From contig JAVJWR010000027.1 in NCBI GenBank assembly GCA_040221975.1, positions 62,001 to 126,000 on the forward strand: a DNA stretch of 64,000 bases. Reading direction: 5' to 3'. The position numbers and the translations under genes were made by a program. This stretch comes from Haliea sp040221975 (GTDB taxonomy: Bacteria; Pseudomonadota; Gammaproteobacteria; Pseudomonadales; Halieaceae). Every line of letters starts with the position of its first letter. Positions within the stretch are counted from its first letter, which is position 1. Of this stretch, positions 1 through 8,137 are shown piece after piece. Below the pieces are notes generated by a model. The model saw only the letters and a program-made list of their open reading frames with translations. It was not told the origin of the DNA and did not search any database.

Positions 1-144
1 GGCAATGGCTGAAGCCGGTGCCTCTACGGCTGGGCGGATTCAGATTATCGGTACGGGCAGTGAGCTCCCTTCGGCTAACGGGCACTCGTCCCGGTCGCAC
101 CGTTGCGGTCAGCATTAGGAGCCTTTCTCATCTTTGAAGTCACC

Positions 145-396
145 ATGATGCTCGCCCTGACAGCCGCCGCCGGCATCTGCATGCCGCTGGGCGCCGTGTT
201 CCAGGTGCTCCAGCCGCAGGGGGCGATGATGGTCGGCAACCCGTCCGCGGCGGTGCTGTTCTTCCTGTTGGGCGGCGTGCTGTTTTTCGCGCTTGAGCGC
301 AGCCTGGGGTTACGGCGTCACTGGGCTCCGCCGCTTGGCGCGGTTTTTGGTGTCGGCGTGTCCCTGCTGGCAGAACAATGGCTGAATGGTATCTGA
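145..396 (+). CDS. Small hydrophobic membrane protein, unknown function
   Basis: An 83-residue product with two hydrophobic stretches (roughly residues 1-22 and 32-50) and a third near the C terminus, so a small inner-membrane protein is likely. I recognise no family. I start it at the first of two adjacent ATG codons. An upstream TTG at 103 would also be in frame, and an AGGAG at 117-121 lies too far upstream of this ATG, so the start is uncertain. Its TGA overlaps the ATG of the following VOC gene by one base, which suggests translational coupling and supports it being a real gene. Confidence 0.5.
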   Translation: MMLALTAAAGICMPLGAVFQVLQPQGAMMVGNPSAAVLFFLLGGVLFFALERSLGLRRHWAPPLGAVFGVGVSLLAEQWLNGI

Positions 397-803
397 TGAG
401 CATAAAACGAATACATCACATAAACTTCATCGTGGAAGACCTCGATGACGGTATTGCGCACTTCGAGAAGATCCTCGTTGGCCATGTATTCGAGAAAGAT
501 GAATTGCCTCAACGGGGAGTCGTTACCGCCAGGGCCAGGGTGGGAGAGCAATGGTTCGTCCTGGTCCAGCCCACTGATTTCGATCTGGCACCCGGCAGGC
601 ACCTGCGCGAGAAGGGGGAGGGGTTCTTTCTTATGTCGCTGGAAGTCGACAGCATGGAAGATGCGGTGCGGGATATGGAGCGCGAGGGTGTAACGTTCAC
701 CAGTGAGAGCGACCGCAAGGGGCTTCTGAACTGGTGGGTTCGGGACCTGAAGGAAAATCATACGTTTGGCGCGCAGCTTCAGCTCTGTGAAGAGCGGGAT
801 TGA
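396..803 (+). CDS. VOC (glyoxalase/bleomycin-resistance fold) family protein
   Basis: The product has 135 residues from the ATG that overlaps the stop of the preceding gene. It opens with IKRIHHINFIVEDLDDGIAH, the usual first beta strand of a vicinal-oxygen-chelate domain, with a His early in the strand as possible metal ligand. A second half follows with alternating strands (FFLMSLEVDSMEDAV) and a C-terminal ENHTFGAQLQL strand that could supply another ligand. The fold supports metal-dependent lyase, isomerase or dioxygenase chemistry, but the substrate cannot be read from the sequence. A methylmalonyl-CoA epimerase-like role is possible but unproven. Confidence 0.8.
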   Translation: MSIKRIHHINFIVEDLDDGIAHFEKILVGHVFEKDELPQRGVVTARARVGEQWFVLVQPTDFDLAPGRHLREKGEGFFLMSLEVDSMEDAVRDMEREGVTFTSESDRKGLLNWWVRDLKENHTFGAQLQLCEERD

Positions 804-845
804 GCGTGGTGGCCGGTACGGCTCAGCCGGACCGCGGATAGCTCT

Positions 846-896
846 GTGAAAACAAGCTGTCATTGCGGGAATATAAAGATCGAAGTAGCCCCCTGA
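846..896 (+). pseudogene. Possible 5' remnant of a GFA-like (CxC zinc) gene
   Basis: A GTG-initiated reading frame encodes a short peptide containing SCHCGNIKIEV, which resembles the first beta strand and CxC zinc motif of glutathione-dependent formaldehyde-activating (GFA) family proteins. It meets a TGA after 16 codons and no continuation with the later Cys motifs was found in the three forward frames before the next gene at 1043. It is therefore at best a decayed fragment, and chance resemblance is possible. Confidence 0.25.
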
Positions 897-1042
897 CCAG
901 GTCACATCCTGTGCGCTATTTCGATGGCAAGAGCATGCTGTGAGGGCCGCCTCATCTGCAACAGATCAGGCTGCGTAATGTCCTATAGGTAACAGCGAGC
1001 GCGTCTGGGCCCAGGCGCCGGGGCAATCATCAGGAGATCGAA

Positions 1043-1774
1043 ATGAACGCAATGTCCATATTGAACCAGATCATGCAGCAGGCTACCGGCGGGCAGTCGA
1101 CAAACCCCGGTGGCAATCCGGGCGGCAATGATGGGTTGAGCCAGCCAGGCTCGCAGTTCAGAGGCGCTCAGGGTTCGAGTGGCGGCGGGATTGATATGAA
1201 GAGCCTGCTGGGCGGTGGTGCCCTGGGCCTGCTGCTGGGTTCCAAGCGCGGTCGCAAGCTGGGTGGGAAAGCGCTCAAGTATGGTGCCGTGGCGGGGGTT
1301 GGGGCGCTGGCCTGGAAGGCCTACCAGAACTATCAGGGCAATGCCCAGCAGGGGACGCCAGTGCAGGGTGCTGCAGCCCAGCAGCAGGGTCAGCCGCTGG
1401 AACAGCTGCAGGGGCAGGCCCAGGAGCGGCGTGGCCTGGAGATCCTCCAGGCCATGATCATGGCGGCCCGTGCCGATGGTCACATTGATGGCAGCGAACG
1501 CGCCCTGCTGACGCAGGAAATTGAAAAACTGGGACCGGACGATGAGCTGCATGCCTGGATCCAGCAGCAGTTCGAGGCACCGCTGGATGCCACGGCATTG
1601 GCACGCGCCGCCGACTCCCCTCAGGCCCGCCGGGAGATCTACCTGGTGAGTGCGGCCGTCATTGATGAGCAGAACCCCATGGAGCGCGCCTGGCTGGACC
1701 AGCTTGGTACCGCGCTCGAACTCGAGCCGTTAATGGCCCGGGAGCTAGATCGCCAACTGCTGGGTAATGGCTGA
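1043..1774 (+). CDS. DUF533/TerB-like tellurite-resistance family protein
   Basis: The 243-residue product has a Gly/Gln/Asn-rich N terminus (about residues 10-50), a Gly-rich hydrophobic segment with LLGGGALGLLLGSKRGRKLG (about 54-75), and a C-terminal helical TerB-like domain starting near residue 130 (EILQAMIMAARADGHIDGSE). This acidic helix-turn motif is typical of DUF533 (YebE-like) inner-membrane-associated proteins. A clear ribosome site (AGGAG) sits just upstream of the ATG. The biochemical role of the family is not known; the TerB-like fold suggests metal or stress association. The gene stands alone, ahead of a peptidase gene 21 bases downstream. Confidence 0.85.
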   Translation: MNAMSILNQIMQQATGGQSTNPGGNPGGNDGLSQPGSQFRGAQGSSGGGIDMKSLLGGGALGLLLGSKRGRKLGGKALKYGAVAGVGALAWKAYQNYQGNAQQGTPVQGAAAQQQGQPLEQLQGQAQERRGLEILQAMIMAARADGHIDGSERALLTQEIEKLGPDDELHAWIQQQFEAPLDATALARAADSPQARREIYLVSAAVIDEQNPMERAWLDQLGTALELEPLMARELDRQLLGNG

Positions 1775-1795
1775 AACTGCCGCCTGCGGGGCCTG

Positions 1796-2944
1796 GTGAA
1801 ACTACCCCGCTACTGGTTCCTGTTCCTGTCGCTGTGTGTTGCGGCCCTGCTGGCTTCACTGTGGCTGCGGGCCGGCACCGGTGCGGCACCGTTCGCCCTG
1901 CTGGAGGTGCTGACGGCACGGCTCGATGACTGGCGGCGAAGCTCTTCGAGTGTTGATCCAGACCACCCGGGCAGCTTCGGAGAAACGTTGTCTTCGGCTC
2001 CCTACCAGACCCCGGTGTCTTCCGTGTTTGACCACACGCTGGAAGACCAGCAGGCCTGTGCGCGGCCGCGAGCAAAGTCACGTCGGGACACGGAGCGCCA
2101 GGTCTTCTACCGTTGGGTCGATGACAGCGGGCGAACGCACATGGCGGACCAGCCCCCGCAGGGACGTATAGCGACCGTGCTGGATCTCGGGCGTTCGAAG
2201 CAGGATTTCAGCTACGAAATAGTTGCCGAAGGCGTCACCTTGCCGCAGAACTTCGAAGGGCAAGTCGCCGCCGGATCGAAGCGGATCTACGATATCTGGC
2301 ACTTCTTCCTCGGCGAACAGCGCCTGCGGCAGTCACGCATTCGCCTGCTGATGGTCGGTGACCCCGCACGCTTTGACGCCTACTACGGCCCCATACCCAT
2401 CGGACGGGGCCCGGTTCAGGGCTTCTACCGGATGAGCAACAACCAGGCGGTGGTGAAGGCGAGTTCCACCGATCGGGCCCGGAATCTGGCGGTAGCCTTC
2501 CACGAAGTCTCCCATCTGATAACGGCGAGTCACCTGGGCCCGACGCCGCCCTGGCTGACCGAGGGTCTTGCCGAGTATTTCGAAACACTTGAGGTCCGGG
2601 ACCAGGCCGGGTTTGTCCACATAAACGAAGCGCACATGGCGCTGCTGCGCAGCACGTCATTGCCGTCGCTTGCGGAATATTTCTCGATTGACCGGGAGGC
2701 ATTCTATGGTCCCGACCGCAGCCGGAACTATGCCATCGCCTGGTCACTGACGCACTTTTTGCTTGAGGATGCCCCGGGGATGTATGCGCTGCAGCGCGTG
2801 ATCCAGCAGGCAGAAGCCCGCTTTTGTCAGCCTTTTTCTGCCGTCGCCGAACTGGATGCCGCCTACCCCGGTGGACTGCCGCGGCTGGAGCAGGACTGGC
2901 GGCAATGGCTTGGGCGCAGCGCCAGTCGGGCAAGCTTGCACTAA
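1796..2944 (+). CDS. Membrane-anchored HExxH metallopeptidase with DUF4124 domain
   Basis: The 382-residue product starts at GTG and has an N-terminal signal or anchor (residues 5-25). A DUF4124-like segment, FYRWVDDSGRTHMADQPP, lies at about 104-121. A zinc motif HEVSH (His236, Glu237, His240) is followed by WLTEGLAEYFE (about 253-263), which supplies the third ligand, as in gluzincin/peptidase-MA-like proteins. The protease domain would face the periplasm. The substrate is unknown. It follows the DUF533 gene closely on the same strand and may be co-transcribed with it. Confidence 0.8.
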   Translation: MKLPRYWFLFLSLCVAALLASLWLRAGTGAAPFALLEVLTARLDDWRRSSSSVDPDHPGSFGETLSSAPYQTPVSSVFDHTLEDQQACARPRAKSRRDTERQVFYRWVDDSGRTHMADQPPQGRIATVLDLGRSKQDFSYEIVAEGVTLPQNFEGQVAAGSKRIYDIWHFFLGEQRLRQSRIRLLMVGDPARFDAYYGPIPIGRGPVQGFYRMSNNQAVVKASSTDRARNLAVAFHEVSHLITASHLGPTPPWLTEGLAEYFETLEVRDQAGFVHINEAHMALLRSTSLPSLAEYFSIDREAFYGPDRSRNYAIAWSLTHFLLEDAPGMYALQRVIQQAEARFCQPFSAVAELDAAYPGGLPRLEQDWRQWLGRSASRASLH

Positions 2945-3033
2945 CTGGGCTACGCTCCAGGGGTAGAAGCGCCTGGCGACAACCGCCAATGGTCGCCGCA
3001 AACGGCGCCAATCCGCAACTCAAGGAGCCTGTT

Positions 3034-3147
3034 ATGCGCGTAGCAAAAGACGACATTCCTGTCCGCATTGATGTCCCCGGTGCCACCGCCCGACAACAAA
3101 GCGACTCCGGCGACGTGTCCCGGTACGGCTGGCAGGTCAGTCAGTAA
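3034..3147 (+). pseudogene. Truncated cupin-domain protein (5' remnant)
   Basis: A well-placed AGGAG (3023-3027) precedes an ATG that opens a 37-codon frame reading MRVAKDDIPVRIDVPGATAR. This is the characteristic opening of small (~110 residue) cupin proteins. The cupin barrel with its His ligands is absent: the frame stops at 3147, and the next 60 bases lead straight into the NnrU gene. The natural reading is a gene cut short by a deletion. A functional micro-protein cannot be excluded, because the start signals are intact. Confidence 0.5.
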
Positions 3148-3206
3148 CGCATGTCCTGACATCAAGGTCGGCCCACGCTGATATACTCCGCTACTGGGGG
3201 AACTCC

Positions 3207-3881
3207 ATGGAACTGCTCGCCATCGCTGCATTCGCCTTTCTGGCAACTCATCTGGGAGTCTCCAGCACCCCGTTGCGGGGTTTGCTGGTCAGCGCCCTGG
3301 GAGAGGGGCTTTACCAGGGGCTCTATTCCCTGGTGGCCGTGGTGGCACTGGGTCTGATGATCTACGCCTACGCATCGGTACCGCACCACGATTATCTCTG
3401 GTATCCCTCGCGGGAGCTGCACCTGGCCGCTTCTGGCCTGATGCTGGTTTCCTCGGTATTGCTGGCGATGGGCCTGCTGTCGAAGAATCCCACCTCGGTG
3501 GGCATGACCTCGGCCGTCAGGCGGGAGACCGCGGGCATTTTCCGCATCACCCGGCACCCTGTGCAGTGGGCCTTCCTGCTGTGGGCCATCGCCCACGGAC
3601 TGGCCAATGGCGATGTCGCCACGCTCATTCTCGCCGGGACCATCGGTCTGGTCAGCGGCCTGGGCATGCTCGCCATTGACGCCCGGCGACGCCGCGGCGC
3701 AGATGCCGACTGGCAGGCTTTCTACCAGACCACCTCGGCTATCCCCTTTGCCGCACTTGCCAGCGGCCGCGCCCGGCTGGCATTGGGGGACCTCAACTGG
3801 GTCGCCTTTGCTGCCGGTCTGGTTCTGTACGCGGCTTTCTACTGGTTCCACGGTACCATTGCCGCAGTACCGCTGCGCTGA
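3207..3881 (+). CDS. NnrU family integral membrane protein
   Basis: The 224-residue product has about six hydrophobic segments. It has the NnrU hallmarks: an early ATHLGVSS segment, YASVPHHDYLWYP after the second helix, and a conserved ITRHPVQWAFLLWAIAHGLANGD region (about residues 112-135). NnrU proteins are named from nitrite/nitric-oxide reductase clusters and resemble isoprenylcysteine-methyltransferase-like membrane folds. No denitrification gene is nearby, so the local role is open. The ATG has a GGGGGA ribosome site, and the gene ends 10 bases before rlmA. Confidence 0.85.
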   Translation: MELLAIAAFAFLATHLGVSSTPLRGLLVSALGEGLYQGLYSLVAVVALGLMIYAYASVPHHDYLWYPSRELHLAASGLMLVSSVLLAMGLLSKNPTSVGMTSAVRRETAGIFRITRHPVQWAFLLWAIAHGLANGDVATLILAGTIGLVSGLGMLAIDARRRRGADADWQAFYQTTSAIPFAALASGRARLALGDLNWVAFAAGLVLYAAFYWFHGTIAAVPLR

Positions 3882-3891
3882 AACCGCGGGG

Positions 3892-4743
3892 ATGACAATT
3901 ACCGGATTCGATGCGCTGGTGTGTCCGCTGGACGGCGACCGCCTGCAGCGCCACGATGCCAGCTGGCGCTGCTCCGCCGGCCACAACTTTGACATTGCCC
4001 GCCAGGGTTACGTACATCTGCTGCCGGTACAGAACAAGCGCTCCCGTGATCCCGGCGACAGCCGCGAGATGGTGGCTGCGCGGACGCGCTTTCTGCAGGC
4101 GGGGTTTTACCAGGCCCTGGCGGCAGCGGTGGCGCGGGCGGCACTGGAGGATCTGCCCGCCGACGCGCCGGCGAGCTGCCTGGACGCGGGCTGTGGCGAG
4201 GGCTACTACCTGCGCCAGCTCGCCGTAGCCGCGAGGTTCGGGCAGCCACTGGCACTGCTTGGACTGGATATTTCCAAATGGGCGGTGCTGGCCGCCGCAA
4301 GAGCCGATCCGCGCCCGACCTGGGTGGTGGCCAGTAACGCGCGGCTGCCGGTGCCGGCGCAGAGTATGGACAGAGTGCTGTGTCTGTTCGGTTTCCCGGC
4401 CTACCCGGAGTTCGCCCGGGTGCTGAAGCCCGGAGGCCGGCTCCTGCTGCTGGACCCGGGGCCGGCGCACCTGCAGGAATTGCGGGAGCTCATCTACCCG
4501 GAGCTGAAGCCGGTGAATCTCGAACCGACTCCGGTCCCCGAGGGATTCAGGCGGCTGCGCGAGGAGTCCATCACCTATCCGCTGGTGCTGCAGGATGAGC
4601 AGGCGATCACCGATCTGCTGGCAATGACGCCGCACCTGTACCGGGCCGGCGTTGCAGGCAGGGCGCGGGTCCAGGCCCTGACGCGACTGGCGTTGACAGT
4701 GGACGCGAGGCTGAGCCACCTTGTACTTGAGAGCAGGAGCTAA
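3892..4743 (+). CDS. rlmA: 23S rRNA (guanine-N1)-methyltransferase RlmA
   Basis: The 283-residue product matches RlmA throughout. It has an N-terminal zinc-finger region (CPLDG near residue 11 and CSAGHNFD near 28), the family motif GYVHLLPVQNKRSRDPGDS, then a Rossmann methyltransferase core with CLDAGCGEGYYLRQL as the SAM-binding loop. It would methylate N1 of G745 in helix 35 of 23S rRNA. Compared with E. coli RlmA (CPLC) the second zinc ligand position is Asp (CPLD), which may still bind metal. I chose the ATG at 3892 rather than a longer upstream frame because it begins just before the conserved N terminus and just after nnrU ends. Confidence 0.9.
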   Translation: MTITGFDALVCPLDGDRLQRHDASWRCSAGHNFDIARQGYVHLLPVQNKRSRDPGDSREMVAARTRFLQAGFYQALAAAVARAALEDLPADAPASCLDAGCGEGYYLRQLAVAARFGQPLALLGLDISKWAVLAAARADPRPTWVVASNARLPVPAQSMDRVLCLFGFPAYPEFARVLKPGGRLLLLDPGPAHLQELRELIYPELKPVNLEPTPVPEGFRRLREESITYPLVLQDEQAITDLLAMTPHLYRAGVAGRARVQALTRLALTVDARLSHLVLESRS

Positions 4744-4745
4744 CC

Positions 4746-4868
4746 ATGTCGAGTCCCGATCCCGGAACTGGCCCGCTGCCCGGGAATGCCCCGGAGTGTC
4801 CACTTTGCGGTCGTCCCGATAACTGCGCGCTGGGTTTCGACGTGGCCGGCGTAAGCCGGGAAAGCTGA
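4746..4868 (+). pseudogene. Truncated cysteine-rich CWC-type protein
   Basis: A 40-codon frame begins two bases after the rlmA stop and contains ECPLCGRPDNCALG, the first half of the small CWC cysteine-rich family (usually about 60-80 residues ending in a CWC motif). The closing CWC motif is absent and the frame ends in VSRES and TGA. It is likely the 5' end of a deleted gene, the same state as the cupin fragment at 3034. Expression as a micro-protein coupled to rlmA is possible. Confidence 0.45.
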
Positions 4869-4937
4869 GCGGGCAGCGGTGGCCCGTTCCTGTTAAAATG
4901 CGGCACTTTCCCAGCGCAGCAACAGGACAACAACACC

Positions 4938-5348
4938 ATGGCCGACGTCATCACCGTCCCGGTTTCCTTCGGCGAGGTTCTCGACAAGATCACCATCCTC
5001 GAAATCAAGTCCGAGCGCATCGCCGATCCCGCCAAGCTGAAGAATGTACGCCTGGAGCTGGCGGAACTTGGCCGGACCTGGGATGAGGCAGTGCCTGACC
5101 AGGCGGCGATCGCGGAGCTGCGCCGGCAGTTGAAGGCAGTGAATGAATCCCTGTGGGTGATCGAGGACGATATCCGCGACCAGGAAGCGGCGCAGGATTT
5201 CGGGCCGCGCTTCATCGAGCTGGCGCGGGCGGTGTATGTCACCAACGACCAGCGCGCGAAGCTGAAGAAGGATATCAACCTGGCCCTGGGTTCGCGCTTC
5301 GTGGAAGAGAAATCCTACCAGGACTACACGTCCAAGCAGACCCGCTAG
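4938..5348 (+). CDS. DUF6165 family protein, LPS-cluster associated
   Basis: The 136-residue product opens MADVITVPVSFGEVLDKITI, the signature of DUF6165. It is a mostly helical, charged cytoplasmic protein with no signal peptide. Members usually sit beside LPS core glycosyltransferases, as here, where a GT9 enzyme follows convergently, but no activity is known. A CAGGA ribosome site lies about 12 bases before the ATG. Its TAG overlaps the stop of the convergent GT9 gene by four bases within a small tandem duplication. Confidence 0.85.
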   Translation: MADVITVPVSFGEVLDKITILEIKSERIADPAKLKNVRLELAELGRTWDEAVPDQAAIAELRRQLKAVNESLWVIEDDIRDQEAAQDFGPRFIELARAVYVTNDQRAKLKKDINLALGSRFVEEKSYQDYTSKQTR

Positions 5349-5372
5349 TCGGGGACGCCTAGTCGGGGACGC
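5345..5372. repeat. 14-bp tandem duplication at convergent stop codons
   Basis: The unit CTAGTCGGGGACGC occurs twice in perfect tandem (5345-5358 and 5359-5372). The first copy carries both stop codons: TAG of DUF6165 on the plus strand and TAG of the GT9 gene on the minus strand. The second copy lies inside the 3' end of the GT9 gene and adds codons to it. Confidence 0.9.
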
Positions 5373-6421
5373 CCACCAGCCCGGCCGTCGTTCCGCGCGG
5401 CCACCCAGCGATCCAGCATGGCGCAGGCATCGGCCACGGTAATCAGGTCCATCGCGCCGGGGAATTCCGCCTTTGCTCCCCAGCGTGCCTCAGCCACTGT
5501 CTTGCCGGTAAACTGCTGTAGCGCCTGGGGGTACCGGTTCACGCACCAGTCCAGTGAATTGTAGGGGCCAGAGCGCAGTGGGTTGCTGGCAGCGTACAGT
5601 CCCAGTACATCGGTGCCCACGGCGCTGGCAATGTGAGCGGGACCGGTATCGGGGGCCACCAGCAGGTCGGCATGGGTGAGCAGGGCAGTCAGCTGCTTGA
5701 GAGTGTCCTGGCCACAAAGGTTGAGAGCGGGCTCCGTCATCGCCGCCGCAATCGCCGCACACATGTCCTGTTCTGCTTGCGCCGGGCTGCCCACCAGTAG
5801 CACCTGCATGTTGTACTGGCGCACCGCGTGGTCGGCCAATGCCGCGTAGCGTTCCGCTTGCCAGTTGCGCAGTGCGTGGCTGGCGCAGGGACTGATCACC
5901 AGGTTGCGGCGGGCCGGGTCCAGATGGCGGTGGGCGAAATCGTGGTCGGCGTCAGCGAGCGGAATCGTCCACACCGGCGCCGCCGCTGCCAGCCCCAACG
6001 GTTCCAGGAAGCTGGCGAGGCAGTCGCGCACATGCTGGCTCGGGGTGGCGGCAATACTGCGATTGATGAACAGCTGGTGCAGGTCCTTGCTGCGGGCGCG
6101 GTCGTAGCCAACCTTGATCCTCGCCGAAATGACGGCGGCGGCCAGGTTGGCGCGCAGCGCCACCTGCATGTGCAGCAGGGCGTCGAAGCGCCGCCCTCGC
6201 AGTTGCCGGCGCAGCTCCCGGTACCCCCGCCAGCCCGCCTTCTTGTCGAAAACGATGAACTCGACCCCGGCCAGGTCACCTATCAGCTTGTGCTCGACCT
6301 TGCCGATTATCCAGGTAATGGCAATGTCGGGCTGCTGTTCCTGCAGGCTCAGCACCACCGGGATGACGTGGGTGATATCGCCGATGGCGGAGAGGCGGAG
6401 AATGCAGAGGGAATTGAGCAA
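5345..6421 (-). CDS. Glycosyltransferase family 9 (heptosyltransferase-like)
   Basis: The 358-residue cytoplasmic product opens with SLCILRLSAIGDITHVIPVV, the GT9 N-terminal motif of ADP-heptose:LPS heptosyltransferases (WaaC/WaaF/WaaQ). The C-terminal half carries DLLVAPDTGPAHIASAVGTDVLGLYAASNPLRSGPY, the nucleotide-sugar binding region. It would transfer a heptose or related sugar to the LPS inner core. Which of the three enzymes it corresponds to cannot be settled. The gene points against DUF6165 and away from the methyltransferase gene at 6560. Confidence 0.88.
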   Translation of the reverse strand: MLNSLCILRLSAIGDITHVIPVVLSLQEQQPDIAITWIIGKVEHKLIGDLAGVEFIVFDKKAGWRGYRELRRQLRGRRFDALLHMQVALRANLAAAVISARIKVGYDRARSKDLHQLFINRSIAATPSQHVRDCLASFLEPLGLAAAAPVWTIPLADADHDFAHRHLDPARRNLVISPCASHALRNWQAERYAALADHAVRQYNMQVLLVGSPAQAEQDMCAAIAAAMTEPALNLCGQDTLKQLTALLTHADLLVAPDTGPAHIASAVGTDVLGLYAASNPLRSGPYNSLDWCVNRYPQALQQFTGKTVAEARWGAKAEFPGAMDLITVADACAMLDRWVAARNDGRAGGRPRLGVPD

Positions 6422-6559
6422 GCGGCCTTCCAGTATGGCCTCTTGATTCTGGCTGGAGGCCGAGTGGTGATCGTTGGTACACTGCGCCTATTCTAGCCAT
6501 TTCCCGCCAGAATTGCTGTCCCAATCCGGGAAAGTATCGCATGGAGTGACACTGGTCGC

Positions 6560-7402
6560 ATGCATTCAAAAAAGGATTCGCTGCTCAAACGGTTGCACAG
6601 TCTGACGATCTCTCCGGATCGCTGTGCTTCCAAGTGGGCCGGGCGGTACTGGCAGGATGCGGAGTCTGACCGGGTAGTTGCCTGCACCGGGTGTCGCAGC
6701 TTCCAGCCCGGCACCCAGCGCTGTGGCATTCGTTTCGGTACTCCCCTGAGGAAATGCGTCGTCTCCAGTATCGAGGCGCACTTCCATAACTGTGCTGGCC
6801 AGGAGGCGCTGGAAATTGGCTACGGCCGTTTCAAGCTCGCCCGCAATCTGATTGTGCGCTGTGGCGGTCGCTGGACCGGCGTGGACCCAAGGCATTCTCC
6901 GGGCAGCGAGGTCCGTCTGGGGCAGGGTGGCTACGGCCACGCCAGTCACCTGCCCTTCGCTGACGACACGTTTGATACCGTGTTTGGAGTGCAGTCCATT
7001 GAGCATTGGGGGCAACGCGCGAACGGTGTGCGGGAACCCGCATCCTACGAAGACTGTCTTGCGGAAATCTGGCGCGTCCTCAAGCCGAACGGGCGCATCT
7101 ATTTCGACGCGCCCGTTCACTTCCATGGTAACGAGATGTTTATCATGGGTGATCTGGAGCGCGTGCGGGGGCAGTTGCCCGAGGATCGATGGGGCGATGT
7201 CACTCTCGAACGCTGGCGCGAGGATTACGCTCCCCTGGAGCGCTACGAGCCCTCGGAGACAGAGTTCAAGGACTGGCCCGTGGAGCTGGTCAGCTACCCG
7301 GAAGCAGAGATCGCCCACGCCAGGGCCACCGGTGTCGTCTGGCTGCTGGTGATTACGGCCACGAAACGGCACTCTCAAGCGGATAGTTTGGCAAGCTCTT
7401 GA
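6560..7402 (+). CDS. Class I SAM-dependent methyltransferase
   Basis: The 280-residue product has the SAM-binding motif ALEIGYGRFKLARN (about residues 90-103), a VDP acidic strand end near 115, SHLPFADDTFDTVFGVQSIEHW (about 135-156), and WRVLKPNGRIYFDAPVHFHG. The N terminus contains four cysteines (CTGC, RCG and RKC) that could bind zinc. It overlaps kdkA by four bases (start TTG within the TGA), so it belongs to the LPS transcription unit and may methylate a sugar or phosphosugar of the core. The substrate is not evident. Confidence 0.85.
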   Translation: MHSKKDSLLKRLHSLTISPDRCASKWAGRYWQDAESDRVVACTGCRSFQPGTQRCGIRFGTPLRKCVVSSIEAHFHNCAGQEALEIGYGRFKLARNLIVRCGGRWTGVDPRHSPGSEVRLGQGGYGHASHLPFADDTFDTVFGVQSIEHWGQRANGVREPASYEDCLAEIWRVLKPNGRIYFDAPVHFHGNEMFIMGDLERVRGQLPEDRWGDVTLERWREDYAPLERYEPSETEFKDWPVELVSYPEAEIAHARATGVVWLLVITATKRHSQADSLASS

Positions 7403-8112
7403 GCAATGGTGTCGAGACAGCGGTACTGACCAGGAACTCTGCCCTGTTGTTCAATCCGGCGTTTGCAGGCGTTACCTCAGCCTGGCTTACGCCTGGATTC
7501 TGGGGTGAGGGCGTGCGAGCGGTCGCAACTGGCGGTCGTGGGGGTGCCTGGTTTATTACCGCGCCGCAGGGCGAGTTCGTGTTGCGCGAGTACCTGCGCG
7601 GTGGCCTCGTCGCCCGCCTGTCCCGTGCCAGTTATCTGTTTACCGGGTTCCGCCGCACCCGTTCCCTGCGCGAGTTCCGGCTGCTTCAGCGTCTGCGCGA
7701 GCAGGGTCTTCCGGTACCGGAACCGGTCGCGGCGCTGGCAACGCGCAAGGGTTTGCTGACCTATGGTGCCGCTATCCTGCTCCGGCGGATAACCGAGGCG
7801 GTGCCGTTGCCGGAATCGCCTTCCCTGCTGGAGCCGTCGCTCTGGGAGAGTGTCGGCAGGGTACTTGGGCGGTTTCATGCGGTGGGGCTGGATCATGTCG
7901 ATCTGAACTGCGACAACCTGCTGCACGCATCAGATGGCATCTGGCTGATCGACTTCGATCGCTGTCGCCTGCGAGCACCCGCGCGGCGCTGGCAGCAGGC
8001 CAATCTTGCAAGGCTGCGTCGTTCCGTGGCCAAGCGCTGCGGGCGACTGTCCCGGTCGCAGCAAGATGCGCTCTGGGCGGCGCTGCTCAGCGGTTACCGG
8101 GAAGCTCAATGA
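7399..8112 (+). CDS. kdkA: 3-deoxy-D-manno-octulosonic acid kinase
   Basis: The 237-residue product is a protein-kinase-fold enzyme of the KdkA/WaaP family: WFITAPQGEFVLREYLRGG, then FRRTRSLREFRLL, the catalytic loop GLDHVDLNCDNLL (about residues 160-172) and the metal-binding LIDFDRCRLR. KdkA phosphorylates the first Kdo residue on lipid A using ATP at the inner membrane. It starts at TTG overlapping the methyltransferase stop, a sign of coupled translation. WaaP heptose kinase is the main alternative; the overall pattern favours KdkA. Confidence 0.82.
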   Translation: MSNGVETAVLTRNSALLFNPAFAGVTSAWLTPGFWGEGVRAVATGGRGGAWFITAPQGEFVLREYLRGGLVARLSRASYLFTGFRRTRSLREFRLLQRLREQGLPVPEPVAALATRKGLLTYGAAILLRRITEAVPLPESPSLLEPSLWESVGRVLGRFHAVGLDHVDLNCDNLLHASDGIWLIDFDRCRLRAPARRWQQANLARLRRSVAKRCGRLSRSQQDALWAALLSGYREAQ

Positions 8113-8137
8113 AAGCAAAACAGAGGCGAGAGAGCGT

